Position numbers and translations under genes: made by a program | Part shown: piece by piece, positions 1 through 9,183 of the stretch | Layout of the letters: every line of letters starts with the position of its first letter | Position numbering within the stretch: the stretch's first letter is position 1 | The notes under the pieces: generated by a model | Seen by the model: only the letters and a program-made list of their open reading frames with translations | What the model was told of the DNA's origin: nothing | The model's database searches: none | Assembly (NCBI RefSeq): GCF_001921205.1 | Contig: NZ_MSIE01000034.1 | Location: 62,001-126,000 of the forward strand | Source: Actinophytocola xanthii | GTDB lineage: Bacteria > Actinomycetota > Actinomycetes > Mycobacteriales > Pseudonocardiaceae | DNA: 64,000 nt | Direction: 5' to 3'

Positions 1-857
1 GTCCCCTCGTCGTCGCCGGACACCCAGGCCCACAGTGTGGTCCGGTCGTCGTCGGCCGCGTACGCCGGGCCGTGGACCGACCGCTCGCCGCCGTAGTAGA
101 CCCAGCCGCGGAAGACGAACCGGTCGCCGTCGGTGCGGATCCAGGTCGGCACGCCGTCGGTGTGGCTCCAGCCCACCGCGTACAGGCCGGATCGGGGCAG
201 CGCGACCACGCCGGGGCCGACGTTGGTCCGCGTGTGCACGTGGCCGTGCGCGGTCAGCTCGTTGGGCACCTCGCCCCAGGAGCTGCCGCCGTCCCCGGAC
301 CGCAGCTGCCGCAGTCGGTTGCGGGTGAACGCGGGATACACCGCGCGCACCCGGTTGACGTCGTCGGCGAACGGGCCGAACCGGCAGCTGTGGTAGCCGT
401 AGGCGGGAAACATCGTCGCGTCGGGGTCGCTGCCGTGGTCGAGCCCGAGGCAGTGACCGAGCTCGTGGGTGAGCACGCCCTGCATCTCGATCTCGCCGCT
501 GACCGCGTTGCGGGGCACGAAGTTCCACGGCGTGCCGTCGCCGTTGCGGCGGTGGAACACGATGATGAGCCGGTTGTACTGGCCGAAGGTGGACGCCAGT
601 CGCGACTCGTTGGGATGGTGCAGGCGGTTCATCGAGATCACCAGCTCGCCGTCGGCGGACTCGGTGTTGGTGGTGTAGCCGAAGAACTGGAACCGCAGGT
701 CCACCCCGGCCAGGTGCTGCCAGCGCGTGTAGGCGTTCACCACCGCCTCGGTGAACGGGCCCTGCCAGTCGTTCGGGATCCCCTCCGCGACGAACGAGCT
801 CCAGTTGACGAGGATCCGCGGCCGCGTTCCCGCCGGGTACCACTGCTGGTCTGCCAT
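1..857 (-). CDS. Matrixin-type zinc metalloprotease, C-terminus cut by window edge
   Basis: The reading frame runs from ATG at 857 off the left end (285 codons visible). Residues 131-141 read HELGHCLGLDH, the HExxHxxGxxH zinc site of matrixins/metzincins, with His131, His135 and His141 as expected ligands and Glu132 as catalytic base. A Met about nine residues later (DPDATMFPAYG) fits the metzincin Met-turn. After the catalytic domain an Asp-box-like segment (SGDGGSSWGEVP) and repeated Trp-rich strands suggest the start of a BNR/sialidase-like beta-propeller that continues outside the window. No signal peptide is seen at this start, so either export is non-classical or the protein is intracellular. 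It is divergent from the oxidoreductase at 975. Domain identity is firm; substrate is unknown. Confidence 0.85.
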   Translation of the reverse strand, partial: MADQQWYPAGTRPRILVNWSSFVAEGIPNDWQGPFTEAVVNAYTRWQHLAGVDLRFQFFGYTTNTESADGELVISMNRLHHPNESRLASTFGQYNRLIIVFHRRNGDGTPWNFVPRNAVSGEIEMQGVLTHELGHCLGLDHGSDPDATMFPAYGYHSCRFGPFADDVNRVRAVYPAFTRNRLRQLRSGDGGSSWGEVPNELTAHGHVHTRTNVGPGVVALPRSGLYAVGWSHTDGVPTWIRTDGDRFVFRGWVYYGGERSVHGPAYAADDDRTTLWAWVSGDDEG

Positions 858-974
858 CGAGAACCCCCTTGCGCGAGAACGGGTGCACCCCACAGAACCA
901 CCCCACCGACCGCCTTCGTCACCCCCTGGCGCACACCGTGAGAGGATCGTTTCCGGTCTGTTCAAGGGGGTTTT

Positions 975-1877
975 ATGTTCGCGCTGGTCGTGGACCCGCG
1001 CGCGGAGGAGGCCGTCCGCCTCGCGGAGGTGGACGAACCCGTGGCCGCGCCGGGGGAGCTGGTCGTCGCGGTGCGGCACGCGTCGCTCAACCACGGGGAT
1101 CTCAACGACGCGCGGTCCGGCCGCGTACCGCCGGGAGCGGTGCTGGGCTCCGACGTCGCGGGCGTGGTCGTGACGCCGGGAGAGTCCGGGCTGGAGCCCG
1201 GCACGCGGGTTGTCGCGCTGGCCGCCGGCGCGTTCGCCGAGCGGGTCGCCGTCGGCGCGAACATGGTGGCCGAGGTGCCGCCGTCGGTCGACCTGGCCCA
1301 GGCCGCTGCCCTCCCCGTGGCGGGCGTCGCGGCGTTGCGGGCGCTACGGCTGGGTGGCTCGCTGCTCGGCCGCCGGGTCCTGGTCACCGGCGCGTCCGGC
1401 GGAGTCGGCCGCTTCGCTGTCCGGCTCGCCTCGGTCGGTGGTGCGTACGTGGTCGCCTCGGTCGGCTCCCCGGCCCGCGCCGAGGGACTGGACATGGTCG
1501 GGGCGGACGAGGTCCTGGTCGGGCCGGACGGACCCGAGGAGCGGGTGGACCTGGTCCTGGACAACGTCGGCGGGCCGTGGCTGGTGGCCGGGTGGCAGGC
1601 GCTCGCACCCGGCGGCACCCTGGTGAGCATCGGCTGCGCCTCCGGGGAGGCGGCGGTCCTGCCCCCCTACTCGACGGTCGGGCCGCACCGGTCGCTGGTC
1701 TCGTTCATCAACTCCGGCCCCGTCGCCGGGGACCTGCGCGACCTCGTGCGCATGGTCGGCTCCGGTGCCCTGCCCGTGGAGATCGGCTGGCGCGGCGCGC
1801 TGGAGCGGTTCGGAGAGGCCGCACGGGCGTTGCGCGGTCGTCGGGTCGCCGGCAAGGCCGTACTCGACGTCGTCTGA
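975..1877 (+). CDS. Zinc-less MDR family oxidoreductase (quinone reductase-like)
   Basis: A 300-residue medium-chain dehydrogenase/reductase. The N-terminal GroES-like half contains the HASLNHGDLNDARSG region typical of quinone oxidoreductase relatives, and the Rossmann dinucleotide fingerprint is LVTGASGGVGRFAVRLA at about residues 136-152. The cysteine cluster of the structural zinc site is absent, as in quinone reductase-like members. ATG at 975 follows AAGGGGG about five bases upstream, a good ribosome binding site. The protein is slightly shorter than the usual 320-340 residues but complete. It probably reduces an activated double bond or quinone with NAD(P)H; the substrate cannot be read from sequence. 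Confidence 0.85.
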   Translation: MFALVVDPRAEEAVRLAEVDEPVAAPGELVVAVRHASLNHGDLNDARSGRVPPGAVLGSDVAGVVVTPGESGLEPGTRVVALAAGAFAERVAVGANMVAEVPPSVDLAQAAALPVAGVAALRALRLGGSLLGRRVLVTGASGGVGRFAVRLASVGGAYVVASVGSPARAEGLDMVGADEVLVGPDGPEERVDLVLDNVGGPWLVAGWQALAPGGTLVSIGCASGEAAVLPPYSTVGPHRSLVSFINSGPVAGDLRDLVRMVGSGALPVEIGWRGALERFGEAARALRGRRVAGKAVLDVV

Positions 1878-1933
1878 GCGTCGGGCGAAATGGGGTGCGG
1901 CCGGACCCGGCGGCCCCGTAGCGTCCCCCGGCC

Positions 1934-2446
1934 ATGACACCTCCCCGAGTACGTCCGGACTTCACCGCCGACGAGCGCAGCCAGCTGGTGGGCTGGTTCG
2001 ACCTGCAACGCGCGATCATCCACTGGAAGTGCGAGGGCGTCAGCGAGGCCGACGCGCACCGCGCGGTGCTGCCGAAGTCGCCGCTGATGACCCTCGCCGG
2101 CCTGGTCTCGCACCTGCGCTGGACCGAGCACTGCTGGTTCGAGGTCCTGTTCGGCAACACCGGCGCCGAGACCAACCCGCAGTTCTCCGAAACCGAGGAC
2201 GCCGACTGGGCGGTCGGGGACGTCGCCCTGGCCACCCTGCTCGAGGACTACCAGCGCCAGTGCGACCGCTCGAACCAGATCCTCGCCGAGCACTCGCTCG
2301 ACGAGCGCGGGCAGAACCCCGACTACGGCGCGGGCAGCGCGTCGCTGCGCTGGATGGTCCTGCACATGATCGAGGAGACCGCCCGGCACGCCGGCCACGC
2401 GGACGCCGTCCGCGAGCTCCTCGACGGCGGCACGGGCTACTACTGA
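1934..2446 (+). CDS. DinB/DUF664 family protein
   Basis: 170 residues with the four-helix-bundle pattern of the DinB superfamily: an early helix HWKCEGVSEADAHRAVLPKSPL, the LVSHLRWTEHCWFEVLFG helix carrying a conserved His-x3-Glu pair, and the C-terminal LRWMVLHMIEETARHAGHAD helix with two further His. These His are the usual metal ligands of the family. Actinobacterial members include mycothiol-dependent transferases, so thiol chemistry or detoxification is possible, but this is family knowledge only. A second member of the same family lies at 7329-7829 on the other strand. Confidence 0.85.
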   Translation: MTPPRVRPDFTADERSQLVGWFDLQRAIIHWKCEGVSEADAHRAVLPKSPLMTLAGLVSHLRWTEHCWFEVLFGNTGAETNPQFSETEDADWAVGDVALATLLEDYQRQCDRSNQILAEHSLDERGQNPDYGAGSASLRWMVLHMIEETARHAGHADAVRELLDGGTGYY

Positions 2447-2474
2447 CCGGGCCGACTCGTCCACCCGAAGGGGT

Positions 2475-2497
2475 GTTTTCGCAGCTCAAATGGGCTA
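2475..2497 (+). promoter_or_regulatory. Possible SigB/SigF-type stress promoter
   Basis: GTTT (2475-2478) and GGGCTA (2492-2497) separated by 13 bases resemble the general stress sigma pattern GTTT-N14-16-GGGTA, about 60 bases before the phosphatase start. The spacing is one short and the -10 carries a mismatch, so this is a weak call. A stress promoter would fit a SpoIIE-type phosphatase module. Confidence 0.25.
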
Positions 2498-2558
2498 GCG
2501 CCACCGCCCGACACGGCCATGGCGCAGTGACTAGGATGAGCGAACCCGTATCGACCAG

Positions 2559-3806
2559 ATGGAGGTCGGCACCCGGGAGATGAGGGAACGGCAGGTGCCG
2601 ATGGTGACCGGGGACGTCGCGTGGGACGGGACGCAGGCCGCGGAGAGAACCGGTCAGACCCGGGTGTTGCTGATCGAGGACGACGACGGGGACGCGCTCC
2701 TGGTCGAGGAGCTGCTGCTGGACGGTGGCGCGGCCGTCGAGCTGCGGCGGGCCCGCTCGATGGCCGAGGCCAAGGAGGAGCTGGCCGGCGCCGCCTGCGT
2801 ACTGCTCGACCTCGGCCTGCCGGACACCCACGAGCTCAACGGGCTGCGCTGGTTGCAGCGGAACGTCCCCCGGATCGCCGTTGTCGTGCTCACCGGCCTC
2901 GCCGACGAGCACCTCGGCGAGGAGGCGGTCCGCGTCGGCGCCCAGGACTACCTGGTCAAGGGACAGGTGGACGGGCAGGGCCTGGCCAGGGTGATCCGCT
3001 ACGCGGTCGAACGCGAGCGGTCCGAGGAGCTCCAGCGCCAGCTGCGCGAGGCGCAGATCTACGCCGAGGAGAACGGCCGACTGGAGCGTGGACTGCTGCC
3101 CTCGCCGCTGGTCTCCGACGGCGGGCTGGACGTGGCGGCCCGCTACTCCCCCGGCGGGCAGCGGCTGCTGCTCGGCGGTGACTTCTACGACGTGGTCGAG
3201 ACCGCGGACGGATGGGTGCACGCGGTGGTCGGCGACGTGTGCGGGCACGGCCCGGACGAGGCCGCGCTCGGCGTGTCGATGCGGGTCGCCTGGCGCACGA
3301 TGGTGCTCGCCGACCGGCCGGCGACCGAGGTGCTGACCGTCGTCGACCAGGTCTTCCGGCACGAGCGGTTCAAGCGGCACCTGTTCACCACCCTCTGCAT
3401 GATCTCCATCGACCCGTCCCGCACCGCCGGGCGGCTGTTCCTCGTCGGGCACCCGCCGCCGCTGCTGCTCACGCCGGAGGGTGTGCGGGAGCTCAGCGCC
3501 CCGGTGCGCAGTCCGGTCGGGGTCGGCGACCGGGACCGGTGGCCGAGCGTCGAGATCGAGCTCGGCGACCGGTGGTCGCTGCTGATGTACACCGACGGGC
3601 TGATCGACGGGCGGATGGGCGCCGAGCGCCGCCGCCTGGACGTCGAGGGGCTGGCCGGGCTGGTCGAGACGGCGCACGGCCGGGGCCAGGTGGGCGAACC
3701 GCTGCTGGACGACGTGGTCAGCCGGGTCCGCGAGCTCAACGGCGGCGACCTGGACGACGACATGGCGGTCGTGGCGCTGCGCTGGCCCGCCGGGGAGTCG
3801 GCGTGA
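2559..3806 (+). CDS. Response regulator with SpoIIE/PP2C phosphatase output
   Basis: 415 residues. An N-terminal receiver domain (about residues 30-150) carries acidic residues in IEDDDGDA and the phospho-acceptor Asp84 in LLDLGLPD. A coiled linker (RSEELQRQLREAQIYAEENGRLE) leads to a PP2C_SIG/SpoIIE phosphatase domain with the metal motif GGDFYD at about 206-211, GDVCGHG, and a final DDDMAVVALR. Phosphorylation presumably controls dephosphorylation of a STAS anti-sigma antagonist; a STAS gene sits far away at 54865. The stop overlaps the GTG start of the kinase (GTGA), so the genes are co-transcribed. Alternative starts at 2581 or 2601 would remove only a short unstructured leader. Confidence 0.9.
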   Translation: MEVGTREMRERQVPMVTGDVAWDGTQAAERTGQTRVLLIEDDDGDALLVEELLLDGGAAVELRRARSMAEAKEELAGAACVLLDLGLPDTHELNGLRWLQRNVPRIAVVVLTGLADEHLGEEAVRVGAQDYLVKGQVDGQGLARVIRYAVERERSEELQRQLREAQIYAEENGRLERGLLPSPLVSDGGLDVAARYSPGGQRLLLGGDFYDVVETADGWVHAVVGDVCGHGPDEAALGVSMRVAWRTMVLADRPATEVLTVVDQVFRHERFKRHLFTTLCMISIDPSRTAGRLFLVGHPPPLLLTPEGVRELSAPVRSPVGVGDRDRWPSVEIELGDRWSLLMYTDGLIDGRMGAERRRLDVEGLAGLVETAHGRGQVGEPLLDDVVSRVRELNGGDLDDDMAVVALRWPAGESA

Positions 3807-5437
3807 GGACTGCCGCCCGCTGGCCGCTGCGCCGGATCATCACCGTCAGCGTGGCCGCCGTCGCGCTGTTCTCCGTGGCCGCGATCCTGGTCGGCGGGAT
3901 CGCGCTGACCACGCTCGCCGAGTCCCGGGAGCGGGTGGTGCGGCGGATCGACCCGGCACTGCTGCAGTCGCTGCGGCTCGAGGCGGCGCTGGTCGACCAG
4001 GAGACCGGGGTGCGCGGGTACGCCCTGGGCGCCCACGAGAGCCTGCTGCGGCCGTTCATCGGCGGACAGCAGTCGCAGCGGGACGCCGTGGGGCAGCTCG
4101 AGGGCCTGGTCACCGACCTGCCAGCGGCCGAGACGGCACTCGGCCAGGTCACCGAGCGGGCCGCCCGGTGGCGCTCGGAGTACGCCGACCCCACCGTCGA
4201 GGAGGTCGACACCACCGGGCGACCGGTGGCCTCGGACACCAACCAGGGCCAGGTCATCTTCGACACCGTGCGGGCCGCGCTCAACCGGCTGCAGGACAGC
4301 CTCATCCGGGAACGGGAGGTGGCCGCCGACGCCCTGGAGTCCTCCGCCGCGACCCTGAACGTCGTCTGCATCCTGATCGCGGTCGGCTTCGTGCTGATCG
4401 TCGTCACGCTCGGCATCACGCTGCGGTACGCGGCGCTTCGCCCGGTGTCCCGGCTGGCCGAGGAGGTCCGCGTGGTCGCCGGCGGCGACATTCACCACGT
4501 GGTCGAGCAGAGCGGCCCCAAGGAGGTCCGCGAGCTGGGCGCGGACGTCAACCGGATGCGCGAGCGGATCGTCCAGGAGCTGGCGGCGTTGCAGGACGCG
4601 CACGCCGTGCTGGACGCCCGTACCCAGGACCTGGAGCGGTCGAACCAGGAGCTCGAGCAGTTCGCCTACGTGGCCTCCCACGACCTGCAGGAGCCGCTGC
4701 GCAAGGTGGCGAGCTTCTGCCAGCTGCTCGAACGGCGCTACGCCGGCAAGCTCGACGAGCGGGCCGACCAGTACATCGGCTTCGCCGTGGACGGCGCCAA
4801 GCGGATGCAGATCCTGATCAACGACCTGCTCGCGTTCAGCCGGGTCGGCCGAATGGTGCGGGAACCGGTGGTCGTGTCGTGCAACGCGGTCGTCGACCAG
4901 GCCATCGCCAACGTGGCCACGGCCATCGAGCAGAGCGAGGCCACCATCGAGGCCGGCGAGCTGCCCGAGGTCAGGGCCGAGGTGCCGCTGCTCACGACGG
5001 TCTTCCAGAACCTGATCAGCAACGCGCTCAAGTTCCGCGGCGAGGACCCGCCGCACGTCACGGTGAGCGCCAACCGCGAGGGCGAGTTCTGGGAGTTCGC
5101 CGTCGCGGACAACGGGATCGGCATCGACGCCGAGTACGCCGAGCGCATCTTCGTCATCTTCCAGCGCCTGCACAACAAGGCCGACTACCCCGGTACGGGC
5201 ATCGGACTGGCGATGTGCCGCAAGATTGTCGAGTATCACGGGGGCACGATCTGGCTCGACACCAGCGTGCGGAAGGGCTCGCGGTTCTGCTTCACCCTTC
5301 CGGCACTGCCCGATCCCGAGCCGGTGCCCGACGAGTCGCCTGACGAGTCGGCCGACGAGGAGGTGAGCGCTGGCGAGGGCGCCAGGGCCGCCGAGAACAC
5401 CAAGCCGCCCAAGGAAGAGGACACCACCGATGGCTGA
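3803..5437 (+). CDS. CHASE3-HAMP sensor histidine kinase
   Basis: 544 residues from GTG 3803, overlapping the phosphatase stop. It has a membrane segment at about 10-32, an extracytoplasmic helical CHASE3-like domain (including [15 protein letters not shown]), a second membrane segment at about 187-207, HAMP, and a coiled coil. The HisKA box [13 protein letters not shown] has phospho-acceptor His293. The HATPase boxes are [15 protein letters not shown] and [13 protein letters not shown]. The SHDLQEPL type of kinase is commonly paired with Rcp1-like single-domain receivers, exactly as here. The acidic tail after about 500 is disordered. It is the probable phosphodonor for the receivers on both sides. 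Confidence 0.92.
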   Translation: MRTAARWPLRRIITVSVAAVALFSVAAILVGGIALTTLAESRERVVRRIDPALLQSLRLEAALVDQETGVRGYALGAHESLLRPFIGGQQSQRDAVGQLEGLVTDLPAAETALGQVTERAARWRSEYADPTVEEVDTTGRPVASDTNQGQVIFDTVRAALNRLQDSLIREREVAADALESSAATLNVVCILIAVGFVLIVVTLGITLRYAALRPVSRLAEEVRVVAGGDIHHVVEQSGPKEVRELGADVNRMRERIVQELAALQDAHAVLDARTQDLERSNQELEQFAYVASHDLQEPLRKVASFCQLLERRYAGKLDERADQYIGFAVDGAKRMQILINDLLAFSRVGRMVREPVVVSCNAVVDQAIANVATAIEQSEATIEAGELPEVRAEVPLLTTVFQNLISNALKFRGEDPPHVTVSANREGEFWEFAVADNGIGIDAEYAERIFVIFQRLHNKADYPGTGIGLAMCRKIVEYHGGTIWLDTSVRKGSRFCFTLPALPDPEPVPDESPDESADEEVSAGEGARAAENTKPPKEEDTTDG

Positions 5438-5873
5438 GCCCACACCGCTCGACGTGATCGACGTGCTGCTCGTCGAGGACGACGACGGCGACGTGCTGAT
5501 GACGAAAGAGGCCTTCGAGCACCACAAGATCCGCAACCACTTGCACGTGGTGAACGACGGTGAGCAGGCTCTGCAGTTCCTGCGGCGCGAGGGCGAGTAC
5601 GCCGACGCACCGCGCCCGGGCCTGATCCTGCTCGACCTCAACCTGCCCCGCCGGGACGGCCGGGAGGTGCTCGCCGAGCTGAAGGACGACGCGGAGCTGC
5701 GGCTGATCCCGGTCGTGGTGCTGACCACCTCCGAGGCGGAGGAGGACATCGTGCGCAGCTACTCGCTGCACGCCAACGCCTACGTCAGCAAGCCGGTGGA
5801 CTTCGAGCGGTTCATCGAGGTCATTCGCCAGATCGACGACTTCTTCGTCACGGTGGTCAAGCTTCCCGGCTGA
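5430..5873 (+). CDS. Rcp1-like single-domain response regulator
   Basis: 147 residues, a stand-alone receiver with no output domain. [18 protein letters not shown] provides the acidic pocket, Asp69 in [11 protein letters not shown] is the phospho-acceptor, and TTS and the K of SKPVDF complete the active site. This is the family of cyanobacterial Rcp1 and of receivers paired with SHDLQEPL kinases. ATG 5430 overlaps the kinase stop by 8 bases (ATGGCTGA), so the pair is translationally coupled. It likely acts as phosphate shuttle or sink between the kinase and the phosphatase. Confidence 0.92.
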   Translation: MAEPTPLDVIDVLLVEDDDGDVLMTKEAFEHHKIRNHLHVVNDGEQALQFLRREGEYADAPRPGLILLDLNLPRRDGREVLAELKDDAELRLIPVVVLTTSEAEEDIVRSYSLHANAYVSKPVDFERFIEVIRQIDDFFVTVVKLPG

Positions 5874-5892
5874 ACGGCGGCATGATGGGCAC

Positions 5893-7332
5893 ATGGCTCT
5901 CGTGCTGCACGACGTCACGCTCGGTCTGACCGGCCGACGCGCCACCGTCCGGGTCGAGGACGGCCGCGTCGCGGCCATCGAGCCGGTCGGCAGGACCGGC
6001 GACATCGACGGCCGGGGTGGGACGCTGCTGCCCGGTCTCGTCGACGCGCACGTCCACATGCTCCAGTGGGCCGCCACGCGGCGACGGATCTCGTTGGCCG
6101 GCGCCGGGTCCGCGGCGGACGCGGCGGCGATGGTGGCGGCCGCCGCGCCGCCCGGCGACGACCTGGTCCAAGGCGGAAACCTGCACGCCGGCCTCTGGCC
6201 TGACCGTCCACACAAGACTTTGCTGGACCGCGCCCTGCCCGGCCGGCCGGTCGCGTTGTTCAGCAACGACCTGCACTCGCTGTGGCTCAGTTCGGCCGCG
6301 CTGCGCCTGGTCGGGCTGGACCACCCGACCGGCGTGTTCATCGAGGACGAGTGCATGGCGCTGGCCGCGGCGCTGCCCGCTCCAGCGCTCGAGGTGTCCG
6401 ACCGGTGGGTGCTCGAGGCGGCCGAGGCCGCGGCCGCCCGCGGCGTCACCACGATCGCCGACTACGAGTACTCGGACACGGTCGCGGACTGGACGAGGCG
6501 CTTCTCGGTCCGGCCGCCGGCGACGCGGATCCGGTGCGTGGTCGCGAAGTTCATGCTGGAGGAGACGATCGCGCTCGGTCGGCGCACCGGGCAGGTCGTC
6601 GCCGGCTCGGACGGGCTGCTGACCGTCGGCCCGCTGAAGCTGTTCGTGGACGGCTCACTCAACACGCGCACGGCCTACTGCCGCGACCACTACCCCGGCG
6701 CCGACGGCTACCACGGCGAGCTGCTGCTGCCACTGGAAGACCTGCTGCCGCTGGTCCACCGGGCCAGCGAGAACGGCATCGGCCTCGCCCTGCACGCGAT
6801 CGGCGACCGCGCCAACACCGTCGCGCTCGACGCGTTCGCCGCGCTCGGGACCGGCGGGCGGATCGAGCACGCGCAGCTGCTGGACCCGGCCGACATCCCC
6901 CGCTTCGCCCGGCTCGGGGTGGTCGCCGGAGTCCAACCCGCACACGCCCCCGACGACCGCGACGTCGCCGACCGTCACTGGGCCGGCCGCACCCCCCACG
7001 CGTTCGCCTATGCCGCGCTGCTGGCCGCCGGCGCCCGCCTCGAGTTCGGCTCCGACGCACCGGTGTCCCCTTTGGACCCGTGGGACGCCGTCGCCTCCGC
7101 CGTCACCCGAACCGACGACGACCGCCCGCCGTGGCACCCCGAACAGGCCCTGTCGCTGGCCGACGCCCTGGCCGCGAGCACCGGCGGCACCACCACGGTC
7201 GAGGTCGGCGACCCGGCCGACCTCGTGCTGGTCGGCCGGGACCTGCGCGACCTGCCCCCGGACGAGCTCCGGGAGGTCCCGGTCACCGCGACCCTCCTGG
7301 CCGGCCGGCCGACGCACCTCGGCCCACCCTAG
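5893..7332 (+). CDS. Amidohydrolase family protein (YtcJ-like)
   Basis: 479 residues of the metal-dependent amidohydrolase superfamily. The strand-1 motif GLVDAHVHM supplies two metal-binding His, later His occur in LALHAIGDRAN and RIEHAQLL, and the strand-8 Asp is in LEFGSDAPVSPLDPW. The arrangement and length resemble YtcJ-type enzymes that hydrolyse N-acyl or imidazolone-type substrates. It starts 19 bases after the receiver gene, so it may ride on the same transcript although the function looks unrelated. Its stop overlaps the stop of the convergent DinB gene by a few bases. Confidence 0.88.
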   Translation: MALVLHDVTLGLTGRRATVRVEDGRVAAIEPVGRTGDIDGRGGTLLPGLVDAHVHMLQWAATRRRISLAGAGSAADAAAMVAAAAPPGDDLVQGGNLHAGLWPDRPHKTLLDRALPGRPVALFSNDLHSLWLSSAALRLVGLDHPTGVFIEDECMALAAALPAPALEVSDRWVLEAAEAAAARGVTTIADYEYSDTVADWTRRFSVRPPATRIRCVVAKFMLEETIALGRRTGQVVAGSDGLLTVGPLKLFVDGSLNTRTAYCRDHYPGADGYHGELLLPLEDLLPLVHRASENGIGLALHAIGDRANTVALDAFAALGTGGRIEHAQLLDPADIPRFARLGVVAGVQPAHAPDDRDVADRHWAGRTPHAFAYAALLAAGARLEFGSDAPVSPLDPWDAVASAVTRTDDDRPPWHPEQALSLADALAASTGGTTTVEVGDPADLVLVGRDLRDLPPDELREVPVTATLLAGRPTHLGPP

Positions 7333-7829
7333 ACGCCGACCACTCCGTCGATCCCCTCGCGGAGGAGGTCGGCGTGGCCGTTGTGCCGGGCGTACTCGTG
7401 GATGAGGTGCAGCATCACCAGCCGCAGCGACACCTCCTCGCCGGACCTGGCGTGGTGGCCGGTCACGTCGAGCGACTCGGCCTCGCGCTCGATCCGGCGC
7501 GCGTGCTCGACCTCCGCCTCCCAGGCGGCGAACGCCTCCGCGCGGCTCGCGTCCGCGGCCTCGTAGGCCACCTGGTAGTCCCCGTCCGCCGACCACACCA
7601 GCGGGAGGTCCTCGCCGGCGATGACCCGGCGGAACCAGGTGCGCTCCACCTCGGCCAGGTGCCGGACCAGCCCGAGCAGGCTCAGCGTCGACGGCGGCAT
7701 CGACCGCCGGCGCAGGTCCTCGTCGGAGAGCCCGGCGCACTTCATGGCCAGCGTGGCGCGGTGGAAGTCGAGGAACGCCCGCAGCGTCTCCCGCTCCCCC
7801 GCCGTCAACGGAGGTCCGACTCGTTCCAC
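7329..7829 (-). CDS. DinB/DUF664 family protein
   Basis: 166 residues. The pattern of DUF664 is clear: ETLRAFLDFHRATLAMKCAGLSDEDL, then LLGLVRHLAEVERTWFRRVIAGE, then a C-terminal LRLVMLHLIHEYARHNGHADLLREGIDG helix. The conserved His and Glu residues for a metal site are present. It is homologous to the protein at 1934. The coding strand is opposite to the amidohydrolase and the two genes meet tail to tail. Confidence 0.87.
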   Translation of the reverse strand: MERVGPPLTAGERETLRAFLDFHRATLAMKCAGLSDEDLRRRSMPPSTLSLLGLVRHLAEVERTWFRRVIAGEDLPLVWSADGDYQVAYEAADASRAEAFAAWEAEVEHARRIEREAESLDVTGHHARSGEEVSLRLVMLHLIHEYARHNGHADLLREGIDGVVGV

Positions 7830-7852
7830 CCGGACAGGTTAGGCGGGCACCC

Positions 7853-9109
7853 TCAGGTCGTCGTGCCGGCCACCACGACGAGCACCGAACGGACCTGGTC
7901 GACGATCGCGCGCTGGTTGGCCTCGAACACCGGATCGGTCAGCTCGGTTGTGTTTCCCTCGGCGAACTGCAGCACCGGAGTGTGCAGGTGACCGCCCGGG
8001 ATGTCCAGGCCCAGCGCGTCGCGCAGCAGCGTCGTACGGTAGGCGATCTCGTTGGACAGGTAGTTCCCGCCGCCGCCGGCCCGGGCGGTGGACCCCGGCG
8101 TGGGACCGGCGGGACGGGTCACCGGTTCGGTCTGGCCGGCCGGGATCTCCACGACCGAGGTGTTGTCGAACACCGGGAACGGACCCGTCGGGGTGGCCAC
8201 GATCTCCTGGTAGGGCAGCGTGGTCGGCACGAACTCGGGCGGCGGGGTCACGGTGGGCACGCTCGGCGGGATCGGGATGACGCCGGTGCTCGAGACGAGC
8301 TCGTTGTCCGGGAATCCGCCGCGCCAGCGGCCGTTGTGGCGTTCGACATCGAACCGGCCGACCCGCCCCTGGCTGACCGTGGTGAACGCGTCCACCCGGT
8401 CCAGCCAGGGCAAAAACGTGCGCTCGACGACGCCCTGCGCGAACGGGTCCCACAGGACGGGGAACATCGCGGTCTCGATCCGCGCCGGCCCGGCCGCGGT
8501 CTGGACCAGCGCGCCGTCCAGAGCGAGCGCCGACGCGCCGGACGGGTTGCTGCGGCGGATGTCGGCGTCGAGCTGGAACGGGTCGAAGCCGCTGACCAGG
8601 ACACGGCGCACCCCGGAGGGGTAGCGGATCGAGTCCTGTCCGCGGGAGGACCGCTCCAGCACGGCGAGCAGCCGCGTCCGCTCGACCGCGCTCAGCCCAA
8701 ACGAGGGGGTCCACTGGCGCAGGGCCCTGGTCAGCTGGAGCCGCGCCCAGTACAGCGGCCGGTCGTCGGTGACCGGCAGCGTTCCCGGTGGGAGCGCGCC
8801 GCGGGCGCGGGCCACCGCCGCCTCCCACAGCACCCGGCCCTGCGCGGCGACCGCGACCTCCGCCACGGCCCGGTTCGGCAGGGCGCACAGGGCGGGCGTG
8901 AACGCCGCCGCGAAGCGGTCGAAACCGCTGCGGGCCAGGATCTCCCCCGGTTGGGGTTGGCTCAGTCGCTGCTCCTCGACGGTCAGCGCGACGCCCGGGT
9001 CCGCACAGACCGGCGGTGCCGCGGGGGCGGCCAGGGCCGGCACGGCCGGCAACAGTGCGGCGGACATCCCTACCAGCACGACGAACAACCCGCGTAACGA
9101 CACCTTCAC
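7853..9109 (-). CDS. Secreted pyroglutamyl-peptidase-like (C15) protein with Cys-to-Ser active site
   Basis: 418 residues from GTG 9109, opening with a signal peptide (basic start, hydrophobic LFVVLVGMSAALLPAVPALA, cleavage near AAPA). The C15 fold is recognisable from VLVSGFDPFQLD and RRSNPSGASALALDG near the middle. Expected catalytic residues map to Glu256 (GRFDVERHN), Ser352 (GGNYLSNEIAYRT) and His376 (GGHLHTPVL). In pyroglutamyl peptidase I the middle residue is Cys and lies 24 residues before the His; the spacing is identical here but the residue is Ser. A Pro-rich insert separates the Glu strand from the Ser. It could be a serine-type variant, an inactive homologue or a binding protein. 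The frame stays open further upstream, but the signal peptide sets the start. Confidence 0.8.
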   Translation of the reverse strand: MKVSLRGLFVVLVGMSAALLPAVPALAAPAAPPVCADPGVALTVEEQRLSQPQPGEILARSGFDRFAAAFTPALCALPNRAVAEVAVAAQGRVLWEAAVARARGALPPGTLPVTDDRPLYWARLQLTRALRQWTPSFGLSAVERTRLLAVLERSSRGQDSIRYPSGVRRVLVSGFDPFQLDADIRRSNPSGASALALDGALVQTAAGPARIETAMFPVLWDPFAQGVVERTFLPWLDRVDAFTTVSQGRVGRFDVERHNGRWRGGFPDNELVSSTGVIPIPPSVPTVTPPPEFVPTTLPYQEIVATPTGPFPVFDNTSVVEIPAGQTEPVTRPAGPTPGSTARAGGGGNYLSNEIAYRTTLLRDALGLDIPGGHLHTPVLQFAEGNTTELTDPVFEANQRAIVDQVRSVLVVVAGTTT

Positions 9110-9183
9110 GCCCGACTCCCTCGCTGCGTCCTCCGGTCCGCCCCCACCCTGTCGGGCGGAACCGGCGCAGGCAAGGGCTTGCC

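Noticed and set aside
3185-5749. 854-codon minus-strand frame across the kinase module
   Set aside because: Runs through three well-defined genes on the other strand and has no recognisable domain.
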